In this document: positions 16,101 through 23,326 of the stretch, in pieces | Layout: each line of letters starts with the position of its first letter | Numbering within the stretch: the stretch's first letter is position 1 | NCBI GenBank assembly: GCA_016840035.1 | Contig: JAEOTC010000257.1 | Coordinates: forward strand, 1 to 41,425 | Direction of reading: 5' to 3' | DNA length: 41,425 nucleotides | DNA from: Candidatus Hodarchaeota archaeon | GTDB taxonomy: Archaea > Asgardarchaeota > Heimdallarchaeia > Hodarchaeales > Hodarchaeaceae | The notes under the pieces: model-generated | Databases searched by the model: none | Told to the model about the DNA's origin: nothing | Seen by the model: only the letters and a program-made list of their open reading frames with translations | Made by a program: the position numbers and the translations under genes

Positions 16101-17644
16101 TCGAAGAGTGCTATTATCTTCTTTGCCCCCTTTACATATTCTACAATGCGAGCATATTCAAATCGTTCGTCAAGAGGAGCATTTCTTTGAATCAATGCAA
16201 CCCATTTCTCTTTCTCCTCCTCAAATCTAGTAATTTCTTCCTCTAATTTATGAATCAGAGAATCTAAATTATTGATTTTAGCAATAGAATTTGCTTTTTG
16301 TAATAGGTTTAATGATTTTTGAAGTTTCCCGTTTAAAATAGCAAACCGCGATTGAAGAATGTAGATTTCCACTAGTAATAAATGTGAATGATATTCGATA
16401 GCAATACTCTGCAGACGAGTAATATATTTATCAATACGGGAGATAGTTTCAAATTCATCTTTACTGATCTCTTGTGATAAGATATCACATAGGTGAATCA
16501 ATGTAGTTATTGTTAATTCGTGACAAGAAGTTTCTTCATTAACTATATCAGTTAATATTTCTTTTGACCTAGCTATATCCTCTGGGGTCTTTTTTTTCTT
16601 GAGGATAAGAGCTTCAGCTATAGCTGCTCGATGTGTGATCACGCGATTTATGGGATTGTCTTTTCCCAGTTGAATTAGCGATGAAAGATGACTTTGTGCT
16701 TCTTTGATTAATTTTAAATCAAGTAAAACTACAATTAAATTGAAAATAGTCTCCGCACGGTCAACATCGTTATCTACAGATTCATTAATTACTGTTAGAG
16801 CTTTCTCAAGGTTTTCCCGTGCTAAATGATAATTTCCTTTAGCTTGATAGATCAAACCATGATTATGGTAAGAATGAGCTAAATCCTGAGAATTTCCAAG
16901 AATTCGGAATTGCTCAAAGCTAGATTGATAATATTGTAGTGCATTATTTAATTCTCCCTTGAATCTATAGATCTCTCCGATATTGTTCAGATTCTTCGCG
17001 ATATATTGTCGATCCCCCAGATTTTTATTGATATCCAGACTTTTCAGGTAATGATTGAGAGCTTTGGTATAGTTACCTTTTTGAAAGTAAATTATCCCAA
17101 GAATGTTGTGAGAATAGGCAGTATCTTGTAAGAGTGCATTTGTTTCTTGAAGAACAAGACTTTGCGCACCATAATATATTGCATCATCTAGATCACCAGT
17201 ACTACGATGAATAACTGCAGATCGATAGAGTAGGGCTGCAATTCTAATAATCTTTTCAGATGGTACTAAATCTAGAGAATTTAACATCTTCTCAGTAGTT
17301 TCAACCAAAATAAGTGCTTCGTTTGACTTACCAAGCCGATAAGTCGCCTCTATTTTACATAAAAGAAGGTCAATAGTCTGTATACTCTTGCCATACTCCT
17401 TTGAAAGCTTATCAATTTCTTCTACCGCTTTTTTATACTCCCCTTGTCTCACGTAGAGTAGATTGGTAAGTAAATCTAGTTTAAATTTGGAATCCAAGGA
17501 TAAAGAATTTTTGGAGTGCTCTACTTTGAGGATATCTAGAGCTTCAGTAAATCTACCATTTAACATAAGCTCTTTTGCCTCTGTCAGAAAATTCAGATCA
17601 TTATCTGTCAAACTAATCGAGCAACTCCAGAATATATTCAACAC
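16097..17644 (-). CDS. Tetratricopeptide-repeat protein B
   Basis: This 515-residue protein has well-formed TPR units in the middle, for example L-G-I-I-Y-F-Q-K-G-N-Y-T-K-A-L-N-H-Y and I-G-E-I-Y-R-F-K-G-E-L-N-N-A-L-Q-Y-Y, and weaker ones at both ends. It is of nearly the same length as the TPR protein at 9038-10585 and shares its C-terminal region (N-G-K-L-Q-K-S-L-N-L-L, A-K-I-N-N-L, then an E-K-W tail). No enzymatic domain is visible. The start is uncertain: GTG at 17644 opens the frame, but a TTG at 17611 follows a GGAG and would remove 11 residues. Probably a protein-protein scaffold; partner unknown. Confidence 0.85.
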   Translation of the reverse strand: MLNIFWSCSISLTDNDLNFLTEAKELMLNGRFTEALDILKVEHSKNSLSLDSKFKLDLLTNLLYVRQGEYKKAVEEIDKLSKEYGKSIQTIDLLLCKIEATYRLGKSNEALILVETTEKMLNSLDLVPSEKIIRIAALLYRSAVIHRSTGDLDDAIYYGAQSLVLQETNALLQDTAYSHNILGIIYFQKGNYTKALNHYLKSLDINKNLGDRQYIAKNLNNIGEIYRFKGELNNALQYYQSSFEQFRILGNSQDLAHSYHNHGLIYQAKGNYHLARENLEKALTVINESVDNDVDRAETIFNLIVVLLDLKLIKEAQSHLSSLIQLGKDNPINRVITHRAAIAEALILKKKKTPEDIARSKEILTDIVNEETSCHELTITTLIHLCDILSQEISKDEFETISRIDKYITRLQSIAIEYHSHLLLVEIYILQSRFAILNGKLQKSLNLLQKANSIAKINNLDSLIHKLEEEITRFEEEKEKWVALIQRNAPLDERFEYARIVEYVKGAKKIIALFD

Positions 17645-17680
17645 AACATATTTTTTCTTTTATTTCTTGCGGTAAAGACA

Positions 17681-18451
17681 TCATTTAAACGATAGTTTAA
17701 GTCCAACAGGACAATGATCTGACCCATAAACCTCGGGGAGAATAAAAGCATCTTTAACATTCGATATTAGGTCTTCAGTAATTATAAAGTAATCGATACG
17801 CCATCCAATGTTTCTTTCTCGTGCATTTGAACGATAAGTCCACCATGAGTAGTGTTCAGGATCTTGATTAAACATCCGAAAAGTATCCAAATAACCATGA
17901 TCAAGAAACTCAGTAAAAAATGCTCTCTCAGTCGGAGAAAAACCTGCGTTTTTTTGATTAGACTTAGGATTTTTCAGGTCAATTTCTTTATGAGCAACAT
18001 TGAAATCACCACAGAGAATAACAGGTTTCTTTTGTTTCAACTTTTCAGTGTATTTTAAGAGCGTTTGGTTAAACTCCTCTTTGTAGCTAATTCGTTTTAA
18101 CCCTCTTTGGGCGTTAGGAAAATATAAGTTAATCAGAAAGAATTTCTCAAGTTCCAATTGAAGAAATCTCCCCTCAGTATCGAGAATAGATTGGTTGCTT
18201 TTACTCACTACTGATAAAGGTTTATGTCTGGTTAAGGTTAAAACACCACTATACCCCTTCTTTTCGGCAGAATTCCAGAAAGCATTATATTCAGGTAAAT
18301 CAATCGCTAAGGATAACTGATCAGGTTGAGCTTTTGTTTCTTGAATGCATAAAAAATCTGGATTCCGTTGTCTTATCCATTTAAAGAATTCTCCTTTCGC
18401 TATACATGCCCGAATTCCATTTACGTTCCAAGACAGTAATTCTAAATCCAT
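17681..18451 (-). CDS. xth: Exodeoxyribonuclease III / AP endonuclease
   Basis: This protein of about 256 residues belongs to the exonuclease-endonuclease-phosphatase family. Motifs in order: L-L-S-W-N-V-N-G-I-R-A (metal-site Asn), L-C-I-Q-E-T-K-A (catalytic Glu), G-D-F-N-V-A-H, W-R-I-D-Y-F, and G-S-D-H-C-P-V-G-L (catalytic Asp-His). Known members incise abasic sites and remove 3' blocking groups in base excision repair. I prefer the ATG at 18451 (MDLELLSW) over the ATG at 18463, because the first strand follows directly and GGTGTG lies about eight bases upstream. Length is normal for ExoA/Xth. Confidence 0.93.
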   Translation of the reverse strand: MDLELLSWNVNGIRACIAKGEFFKWIRQRNPDFLCIQETKAQPDQLSLAIDLPEYNAFWNSAEKKGYSGVLTLTRHKPLSVVSKSNQSILDTEGRFLQLELEKFFLINLYFPNAQRGLKRISYKEEFNQTLLKYTEKLKQKKPVILCGDFNVAHKEIDLKNPKSNQKNAGFSPTERAFFTEFLDHGYLDTFRMFNQDPEHYSWWTYRSNARERNIGWRIDYFIITEDLISNVKDAFILPEVYGSDHCPVGLKLSFK

Positions 18452-18531
18452 TGAACACACCATTGACTGTATCTAAGACAAATTTTGAGTAATTAAGTTG
18501 TTTTGCTCCACAGGAGAACCAAGGAAAAAAT

Positions 18532-18541
18532 TTCTATAAAC
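18532..18541 (+). promoter_or_regulatory. TATA box for the CoA-transferase operon
   Basis: TTCTATAAAC, preceded by the purine-rich AAGGAAAAAA, predicts a start of transcription near 18565. That is compatible with translation from the ATG at 18599 and argues against the TTG at 18503. Confidence 0.45.
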
Positions 18542-18598
18542 AAGTCGATAGATAAAAATAGACCATACTATCCTACTGAAGTAAGTGTTGAAGTGAAA

Positions 18599-19432
18599 AT
18601 GGTAGTTATAGGTCCAGTGGACGAACTTGTGAGAAAAATAATAACTCCTAAGAAGAAGATTTCCTTTGGAGGAGCAGCTCTCTTTCTAAAACCAATGGAA
18701 GTAGTTAGAGAAATCATTCGTCAAGAAATAAAAGGATTAAAAATATATACACTAATTGGCGATCTAGATATTGACCTCCTCTTGGGTGTTAACGCGATAA
18801 AAGAACTGCACGCAAGTTATGTTGGATTACCCATGGTTGGTATGGCAAAACATTTCCGTACTGCTATAGAAAAAGAGCAAAGTGTAGTATTTAAAGAATG
18901 GACAGAATTATCTATGGTTCGTGCTTTTCAAGCAGGAGCAATAGGAACACCTGCTATAATGCTACGGACTTTATTGGGTTCTGATTTAGTAAAAATTAGA
19001 GATGATTTTGAGGAAGTAACTTATAAAGGAAAAATGTATATCCAAGTTCCAGCAATTGTACCAGATTTAGCTATAGTCCACGCTTATGCCGCAGATAAGA
19101 ATGGTAATGTGTATTACCCCAAGCATCATGCATTAGATGAATTTTCTACATTACCAGCGCACTGTGCAAAGGAATTGTTCGTGACAGTTGAGAAAATAAT
19201 CACAAATGAAGAAGGGAGAGATCTAATAAAAAACGGACAATCAACAATGTTCTCTTCAATTGATACAGATTATATTGCAGAAGCACCCAGAGGAGCATGG
19301 CCCTCTGGTTTTCCCCCCTTCTATGCGAGTGATATGGGACATATTATGACCTATTCAGGGATGGCTCAAATGCCAGAAACATTTCAAATGTATCTCCAAG
19401 AATACATCTTTGGAGAGAAGGAGGAGAACTAG
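18599..19432 (+). CDS. CoA-transferase subunit A
   Basis: About 277 residues from the ATG at 18599. The start M-V-V-I-G-P-V-D-E-L-V-R-K-I-I-T, followed by I-S-F-G-G-A-A-L-F-L-K-P-M, matches the beginning of class I CoA-transferase A subunits (G-G-F/A, then x-x-P-M). It also has G-V-N-A-I-K-E-L-H-A-S-Y-V-G and a long C-terminal helix end. A TTG at 18503 would add 32 residues, but a TATA box lies inside that stretch. The B subunit follows after one base. Family members move CoA between carboxylic acids (glutaconate, 3-oxoacids) or, in IpdAB, hydrolyse a ring. The substrate is not determined. Confidence 0.83.
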   Translation: MVVIGPVDELVRKIITPKKKISFGGAALFLKPMEVVREIIRQEIKGLKIYTLIGDLDIDLLLGVNAIKELHASYVGLPMVGMAKHFRTAIEKEQSVVFKEWTELSMVRAFQAGAIGTPAIMLRTLLGSDLVKIRDDFEEVTYKGKMYIQVPAIVPDLAIVHAYAADKNGNVYYPKHHALDEFSTLPAHCAKELFVTVEKIITNEEGRDLIKNGQSTMFSSIDTDYIAEAPRGAWPSGFPPFYASDMGHIMTYSGMAQMPETFQMYLQEYIFGEKEEN

Positions 19433-19433
19433 T

Positions 19434-20240
19434 ATGTCTTCTGAGTATACTCCTATTGATCAAATCGTTGTTTCTCTATCTCGAGAGATAAATAATAATG
19501 AAACCTGTTACACTGGTATCGCTATCCCATCAGCAGTTGTAGCTGTTCAACTGGCCCGTATGACACATGCTCCAAATCTAAAATTCTTTTACGGAGGGTA
19601 TTGGATAAATCCTGATTTGGATGTGGATCTTTTTACAATAATGACTGATACAGAGGCATTCAGGAACTCAATTTCGAAAGCACAAGGTTTTTCACACCTT
19701 ATACGACTATATGAGTATTGGGAAGGGCCAAAGCATACTCTTTCATTTGGTTTTATCCGACCAGCTCAAATAGATCAGTTTGGAAATATAAATAACAGTG
19801 TGATAGGTGATCCTAATCATCCTAAGTTCCGATTTCCAGGAGGAGCAGCTGCAGGTGATATTTCGAATGCCTGCAGTCGAGTCATTGCCTATGTACCACG
19901 ACATGATGCACGAACATTTGTTGAAAAAGTCGATTTTATCACGGGAAAAGGTGCCTCTCCTGAGTGGAGAAAACGAGTTGGATTAGACAATTATACTGGT
20001 ATCGCTAGTATCATTACGGATCTTGGCATTTTAGATTTTAATTCCCCCAGTGGAACAATGAGAGTTCGTTCAATACATGAATTTTCTACAACAGAAGAGA
20101 TTCGAGAGAATACGGGTTTTGATCTTGAGATTCCTCCAGATGTCCCTACTACAGAAGTTCCTACTCAAGTAGAGCTAGAAGTTTTGAGGACAAAAGCAGA
20201 TCCGTTAGAAATTCGTAACTTTGATTCCCGCAACAGGTAA
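19434..20240 (+). CDS. CoA-transferase subunit B (no obvious catalytic Glu)
   Basis: The start is the ATG at 19434, decided by AGGAGGAG (19419-19426) seven bases upstream; it lies one base after the stop of subunit A. The 268-residue protein has the B-subunit plan: G-I-A-I-P-S-A-V-V-A-V-Q-L-A-R near the N-terminus, F-G-F-I-R-P-A-Q-I-D-Q-F-G-N-I-N-N in the middle (family Q-x-D-x-x-G-N-x-N), and F-P-G-G-A-A-A-G-D. In classical enzymes a Glu in an E-N/S-G segment forms the CoA thioester. Here the matching region reads F-F-Y-G-G-Y-W-I-N-P-D with no Glu, so chemistry like that of IpdAB is possible. Confidence 0.82.
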   Translation: MSSEYTPIDQIVVSLSREINNNETCYTGIAIPSAVVAVQLARMTHAPNLKFFYGGYWINPDLDVDLFTIMTDTEAFRNSISKAQGFSHLIRLYEYWEGPKHTLSFGFIRPAQIDQFGNINNSVIGDPNHPKFRFPGGAAAGDISNACSRVIAYVPRHDARTFVEKVDFITGKGASPEWRKRVGLDNYTGIASIITDLGILDFNSPSGTMRVRSIHEFSTTEEIRENTGFDLEIPPDVPTTEVPTQVELEVLRTKADPLEIRNFDSRNR

Positions 20241-20308
20241 AAAAATAAGAGCATGAGTAATAGCCTGAATTAACCCTAATTGTTTTTCTTTTATATCTAG
20301 GTGTAACT

Positions 20309-21568
20309 ATGGAACCAAAGACTGTCCTTGCTCCCGTTTCTTACCATCGTGCCACTTGGACCGCAGGATTTGCAACCTTATTTGCAAATATTCCTCTATT
20401 AATATACGGGCTATATGTAAATCTCTTTCTAAGAGAAGATCTCCTTACAGTAATTTTGATTGTGACAATAATCGGTACATTACGCAATATTCTTCAAATA
20501 TTTTTACGGATACCACTTGGAGAGCTATCTCAAATCATTGGACGAAAACCATTAATGATTTTGGGTCATTTTAGCTATACAATTGCACTTATACTTATGT
20601 CTATTGCCACAGATTGGATTTTAGTATTTATTGCTACAGCATTTATTGGATTGGGTATGTCTGCTTATTGGCCTGCGATATTTGGATATTTAGGGGATGT
20701 TGATATTGAAAGAATGGGGGAATCGCAGGGAATAGTATTCAGACAGAGTGATATCGGGTCAATTTTCGGAGCTGTTTTTGCTTTCTACCTCTTAGATCAA
20801 GTACAATTTTCTCTTCAGGAACTGTTCGGTACTATTGCACTAATCTCTTTGATCACAGGGATAGTAACGATCGTTTTGCTACCAGAATCACTTCCAAAAG
20901 AAAATCGTAAATCAGTAGAAAACGTTCCAAGAGCTTTACTTAATTCTTGGTGGACTAGTATCAAATCATTTAAGCAAATGAGTGCTACAAATCGTTTGTG
21001 GCAGGTATATTTCTTCCATTTTATTCTTGCGTTTATTGAGTTTACCACTAGCTATTATGTTCCATTAATTATTGTCTCAAAGGGATTTACGAATGCTGAT
21101 GTTTCAGCGATTTGGTTATGGTCATTAGTCCTTGTTTTTTGGATCAAACCATATCTAGGAAGGTTAACTGATAGGTTTGAGTTTGTTACTTCGATATCAA
21201 TATCATTGATCTTACTTTGTATTACGGTATTAAGTTATGTCTTTATAAACCAATTTATGTTTTTAGTCGTGGCATATTTATTTACCAATAGTACGATATT
21301 AACAGCATACATCGCTGCAAATGGGGAAACGGCACGTCGGGCCCCAATTGAGAGTCGAGGAATGGCACTGGGTGTTTTTGGAGTATATGTCTCAATGGGA
21401 AGAACTACATCAACTGTAGTATTGGGGCCTATCTGGGAATTATTTGACTTAATCGCTGTTTTTATTTTTTCATCTGTATTAGTATTTTGTTTGGTTTTCC
21501 TACTCATATTAGTGATAAAGAGGTATAATAACCAATCCAGAACTGTAAATGCTTCAATTTCGCAGTAA
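20309..21568 (+). CDS. Major facilitator superfamily transporter
   Basis: This 419-residue protein has twelve predicted membrane helices. The cytoplasmic loop between helices 2 and 3 reads I-P-L-G-E-L-S-Q-I-I-G-R-K-P, the MFS motif-A pattern G-x-L-x-D-R-x-G-R-K in degenerate form. A second copy at the mid-point reads K-P-Y-L-G-R-L-T-D-R-F. A hydrophilic central loop lies at about 195-230. The start is at 20309 with AGGTG nearby. It follows the CoA-transferase pair by 68 bases and may export or import the acid used by that enzyme; this is inferred from position only. Confidence 0.88.
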   Translation: MEPKTVLAPVSYHRATWTAGFATLFANIPLLIYGLYVNLFLREDLLTVILIVTIIGTLRNILQIFLRIPLGELSQIIGRKPLMILGHFSYTIALILMSIATDWILVFIATAFIGLGMSAYWPAIFGYLGDVDIERMGESQGIVFRQSDIGSIFGAVFAFYLLDQVQFSLQELFGTIALISLITGIVTIVLLPESLPKENRKSVENVPRALLNSWWTSIKSFKQMSATNRLWQVYFFHFILAFIEFTTSYYVPLIIVSKGFTNADVSAIWLWSLVLVFWIKPYLGRLTDRFEFVTSISISLILLCITVLSYVFINQFMFLVVAYLFTNSTILTAYIAANGETARRAPIESRGMALGVFGVYVSMGRTTSTVVLGPIWELFDLIAVFIFSSVLVFCLVFLLILVIKRYNNQSRTVNASISQ

Positions 21569-21704
21569 ATCCTTTTAAAAAGTAAAGAACGGAAAGCTTT
21601 AAACACAAAAGAAATTTAGATTTAGTCAGTAATAATGGAGAAACTAAGATATAATTATCAGGAAGCTCCATAAATTGAACTAGAAGTCAATTACGTGGTC
21701 AAAA

Positions 21705-21998
21705 GTGAGTTTACCCACTCAAAAAGATATAGAAATACTTGTAGATACTATTTATGAAGAATCAACCAAGTTATTCAAGTATGAAAATAACCTAAACCCC
21801 AATTTAAATTTTACCAAGTTTTTAACTGCTTTGGATCAAAGAAATTTACTGGTGGTTGTCCATTTCCGCTTAGAAAAGGATATACTAGTCTTGAATTTTT
21901 TTGGAAACGCTTCACCATATTACAAAATCATTGCATATATTTATGCCCTTGCTTTCATAAAATACGATGATACTATTAACAATGTTTCAATTGAGTGA
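21705..21998 (+). CDS. Small protein of unknown function, 97 residues
   Basis: The frame starts with GTG at 21705; there is no in-frame ATG. The protein has an N-terminal helix (K-D-I-E-I-L-V-D-T-I-Y-E-E-S), a strand pair (L-L-V-V-V-H-F-R-L, I-L-V-L-N-F-F-G) and a C-terminal helix with Y-Y-K-I-I-A-Y-I-Y-A-L-A-F. No signal peptide, Cys cluster or known motif is present. Codon use and composition resemble neighbouring genes, which supports it as real. An A/T-rich TATA-like element (GATATAATTA) lies at about 21648-21657. I do not recognise the family. Confidence 0.5.
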   Translation: MSLPTQKDIEILVDTIYEESTKLFKYENNLNPNLNFTKFLTALDQRNLLVVVHFRLEKDILVLNFFGNASPYYKIIAYIYALAFIKYDDTINNVSIE

Positions 21999-22046
21999 CA
22001 AGTATAATTAATAAAGAGTAAAGGTTGCATAAAAAACATACAATTC

Positions 22047-22529
22047 TCATTTAATCTTTTGAATAACAGTAGCTGGACAAATCTTAGTAATTCCAGAAAG
22101 GTTTTCTAATTTTTTAAGAAAAGCGGTTAAATGATCATTATCTTTGAACCAACACTCCATAAGAAAATCATGATCTAAACTTGTTTGAAAAATGCTTCTA
22201 ACCTCAGACCAAGTTTTTAATTCCTCAACTGTTGGAAGATAGGATTCAGCGTCAACATCGAACCCAATAAACGATGAAAGTTCAAAACCTAACTTTCTAG
22301 GATCGAGTTCAATGGTAAATTTCTTAATCACTCCATCTTTTTTGAGTTTGCTAACTCGTTTACGAACTGCTGTATCAGAAACATTTAATACTTCTGCGAT
22401 ATCAGTCCATTTTTTACTAGAATCCTCCAATAGAATATTCAGTAATTGCTCTCTAACAATCGACCCTTTTCGATCTTTAACTCTAAGTTCGTGTGCCATT
22501 TCAAACTGATCCGAAGTATATTGGTTCAT
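22047..22529 (-). CDS. Lrp/AsnC-family transcriptional regulator
   Basis: This 160-residue protein has an N-terminal winged helix (W-T-D-I-A-E-V-L-N-V-S-D-T-A-V-R-K-R as the helix-turn-helix, then L-K-K-D-G-V-I-K-K-F) and a C-terminal RAM domain (I-G-F-D-V-D to the final strand I-C-P-A-T-V). Lrp-type proteins assemble as dimers to octamers on DNA and respond to amino acids or other effectors; many archaeal ones regulate themselves and a neighbour. It is divergent from the ferritin gene, and the intergenic region contains a 21-base palindrome and a longer inverted repeat. Control of ferritin is an inference. Confidence 0.92.
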   Translation of the reverse strand: MNQYTSDQFEMAHELRVKDRKGSIVREQLLNILLEDSSKKWTDIAEVLNVSDTAVRKRVSKLKKDGVIKKFTIELDPRKLGFELSSFIGFDVDAESYLPTVEELKTWSEVRSIFQTSLDHDFLMECWFKDNDHLTAFLKKLENLSGITKICPATVIQKIK

Positions 22530-22551
22530 GTTTCCTTGTTTCTAATTTGAA

Positions 22552-22630
22552 ATAAGTTAATATTGGTTCGGATTTCGAACCAAGAACTACTAAAATTGAC
22601 CTAATAAAGTGCAGTTAGATATTAACTTAT
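22552..22630. repeat. 12-base inverted repeat framing the Lrp-ferritin intergenic region
   Basis: ATAAGTTAATAT (22552-22563) is repeated exactly in inverse orientation as ATATTAACTTAT (22619-22630), with 55 bases between. The left arm shares one base with the central palindrome at 22563-22583. Such spaced arms are typical of multi-site binding by Lrp octamers, though A/T-rich composition raises the chance of coincidence. Confidence 0.5.
22563..22583. promoter_or_regulatory. Perfect operator-like palindrome upstream of the Lrp gene
   Basis: TTGGTTCG, a five-base spacer GATTT, and CGAACCAA form a perfect 8+5+8 inverted repeat 34 bases upstream of the Lrp start. A further half copy, TATTGGTTC at 22519-22527, lies 42 bases (four helical turns) from the same string at 22561-22569. 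The size and the position between divergent genes fit an Lrp-family binding site. Confidence 0.6.
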
Positions 22631-22698
22631 GCACCTAATTCGCATAAGGATACCTAATATCGGGTTAAAAGTATAAATTTAGAAAAGGATGTCTCAAT

Positions 22699-23193
22699 AT
22701 GGCATTAATTAGTGAAAGATTTAATGATGCGTTAAACGCACAAATTGGTGAGGAGTTAAATTCTGCTTACATTTACTTATCAATGAGTACATGGTTAAAA
22801 GAAAATAGCTTCAATAATTTAGGTGAATGGTTCGTCCTTCAGTATAATGAAGAACTGGCTCATGCTTACAAATTTATGGATTATATAGTAGAAACTGGAG
22901 GCACTGTAAAACTTCCAGGATTTGAAGCACCCAAAAATGATTGGCAAAGTGTAGAAGAAATTGTTAAAGCAGCTTATGCACATGAACAGCATATTACCGG
23001 AAAAATCAATGAATTAGTTGTTCTAGCTGAGGAATTGAAGGATTATGGTCCACGTGAATTACTTACATGGTTTGTTAGTGAACAGATAGAAGAAGAAGCT
23101 TCTACTAGTGAAATGGTTGATCGTCAAGCTGCATTCCGTAACGATATGCTTTTTGATCATCATACACACCGCGCACCTGAATCTGAAGAGTAG
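22699..23193 (+). CDS. ftn: Ferritin (non-heme iron storage protein)
   Basis: This 164-residue protein aligns well with bacterial-type FtnA. The ferroxidase ligands are all present by alignment: E19 (G-E-E-L-N-S-A-Y), E52 and H55 (N-E-E-L-A-H), E96 (H-E-Q-H-I-T), Q129 and E132 (S-E-Q-I-E-E-E). It should form a 24-subunit cage that oxidises and stores Fe(II). AAAGGATG lies upstream of the ATG and a TATA-like GTATAAATTT at 22671-22680. The C-terminus carries an unusual H-H-T-H tail. A bulged hairpin terminator follows. Confidence 0.95.
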   Translation: MALISERFNDALNAQIGEELNSAYIYLSMSTWLKENSFNNLGEWFVLQYNEELAHAYKFMDYIVETGGTVKLPGFEAPKNDWQSVEEIVKAAYAHEQHITGKINELVVLAEELKDYGPRELLTWFVSEQIEEEASTSEMVDRQAAFRNDMLFDHHTHRAPESEE

Positions 23194-23210
23194 ATTTAGC
23201 AGGATTTCTG

Positions 23211-23250
23211 GGAGATTGGTGTATAACCAACTCCTAATTATTTATTTTTA
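23211..23250 (+). terminator. Hairpin terminator after ferritin
   Basis: GGAG-A-TTGGT (23211-23220) pairs with ACCAA-CTCC (23226-23234), giving nine pairs, one bulged A and a five-base loop, followed by a T-rich tail to 23250. It begins 17 bases after the ferritin stop. Confidence 0.65.
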
Positions 23251-23326
23251 CCACCCCTTCATTTTCCACAGGCATATTTTCGGTAAGAGATTCTATTTTT
23301 AGAAATTATCTTTGTAGTCTGTAAAT

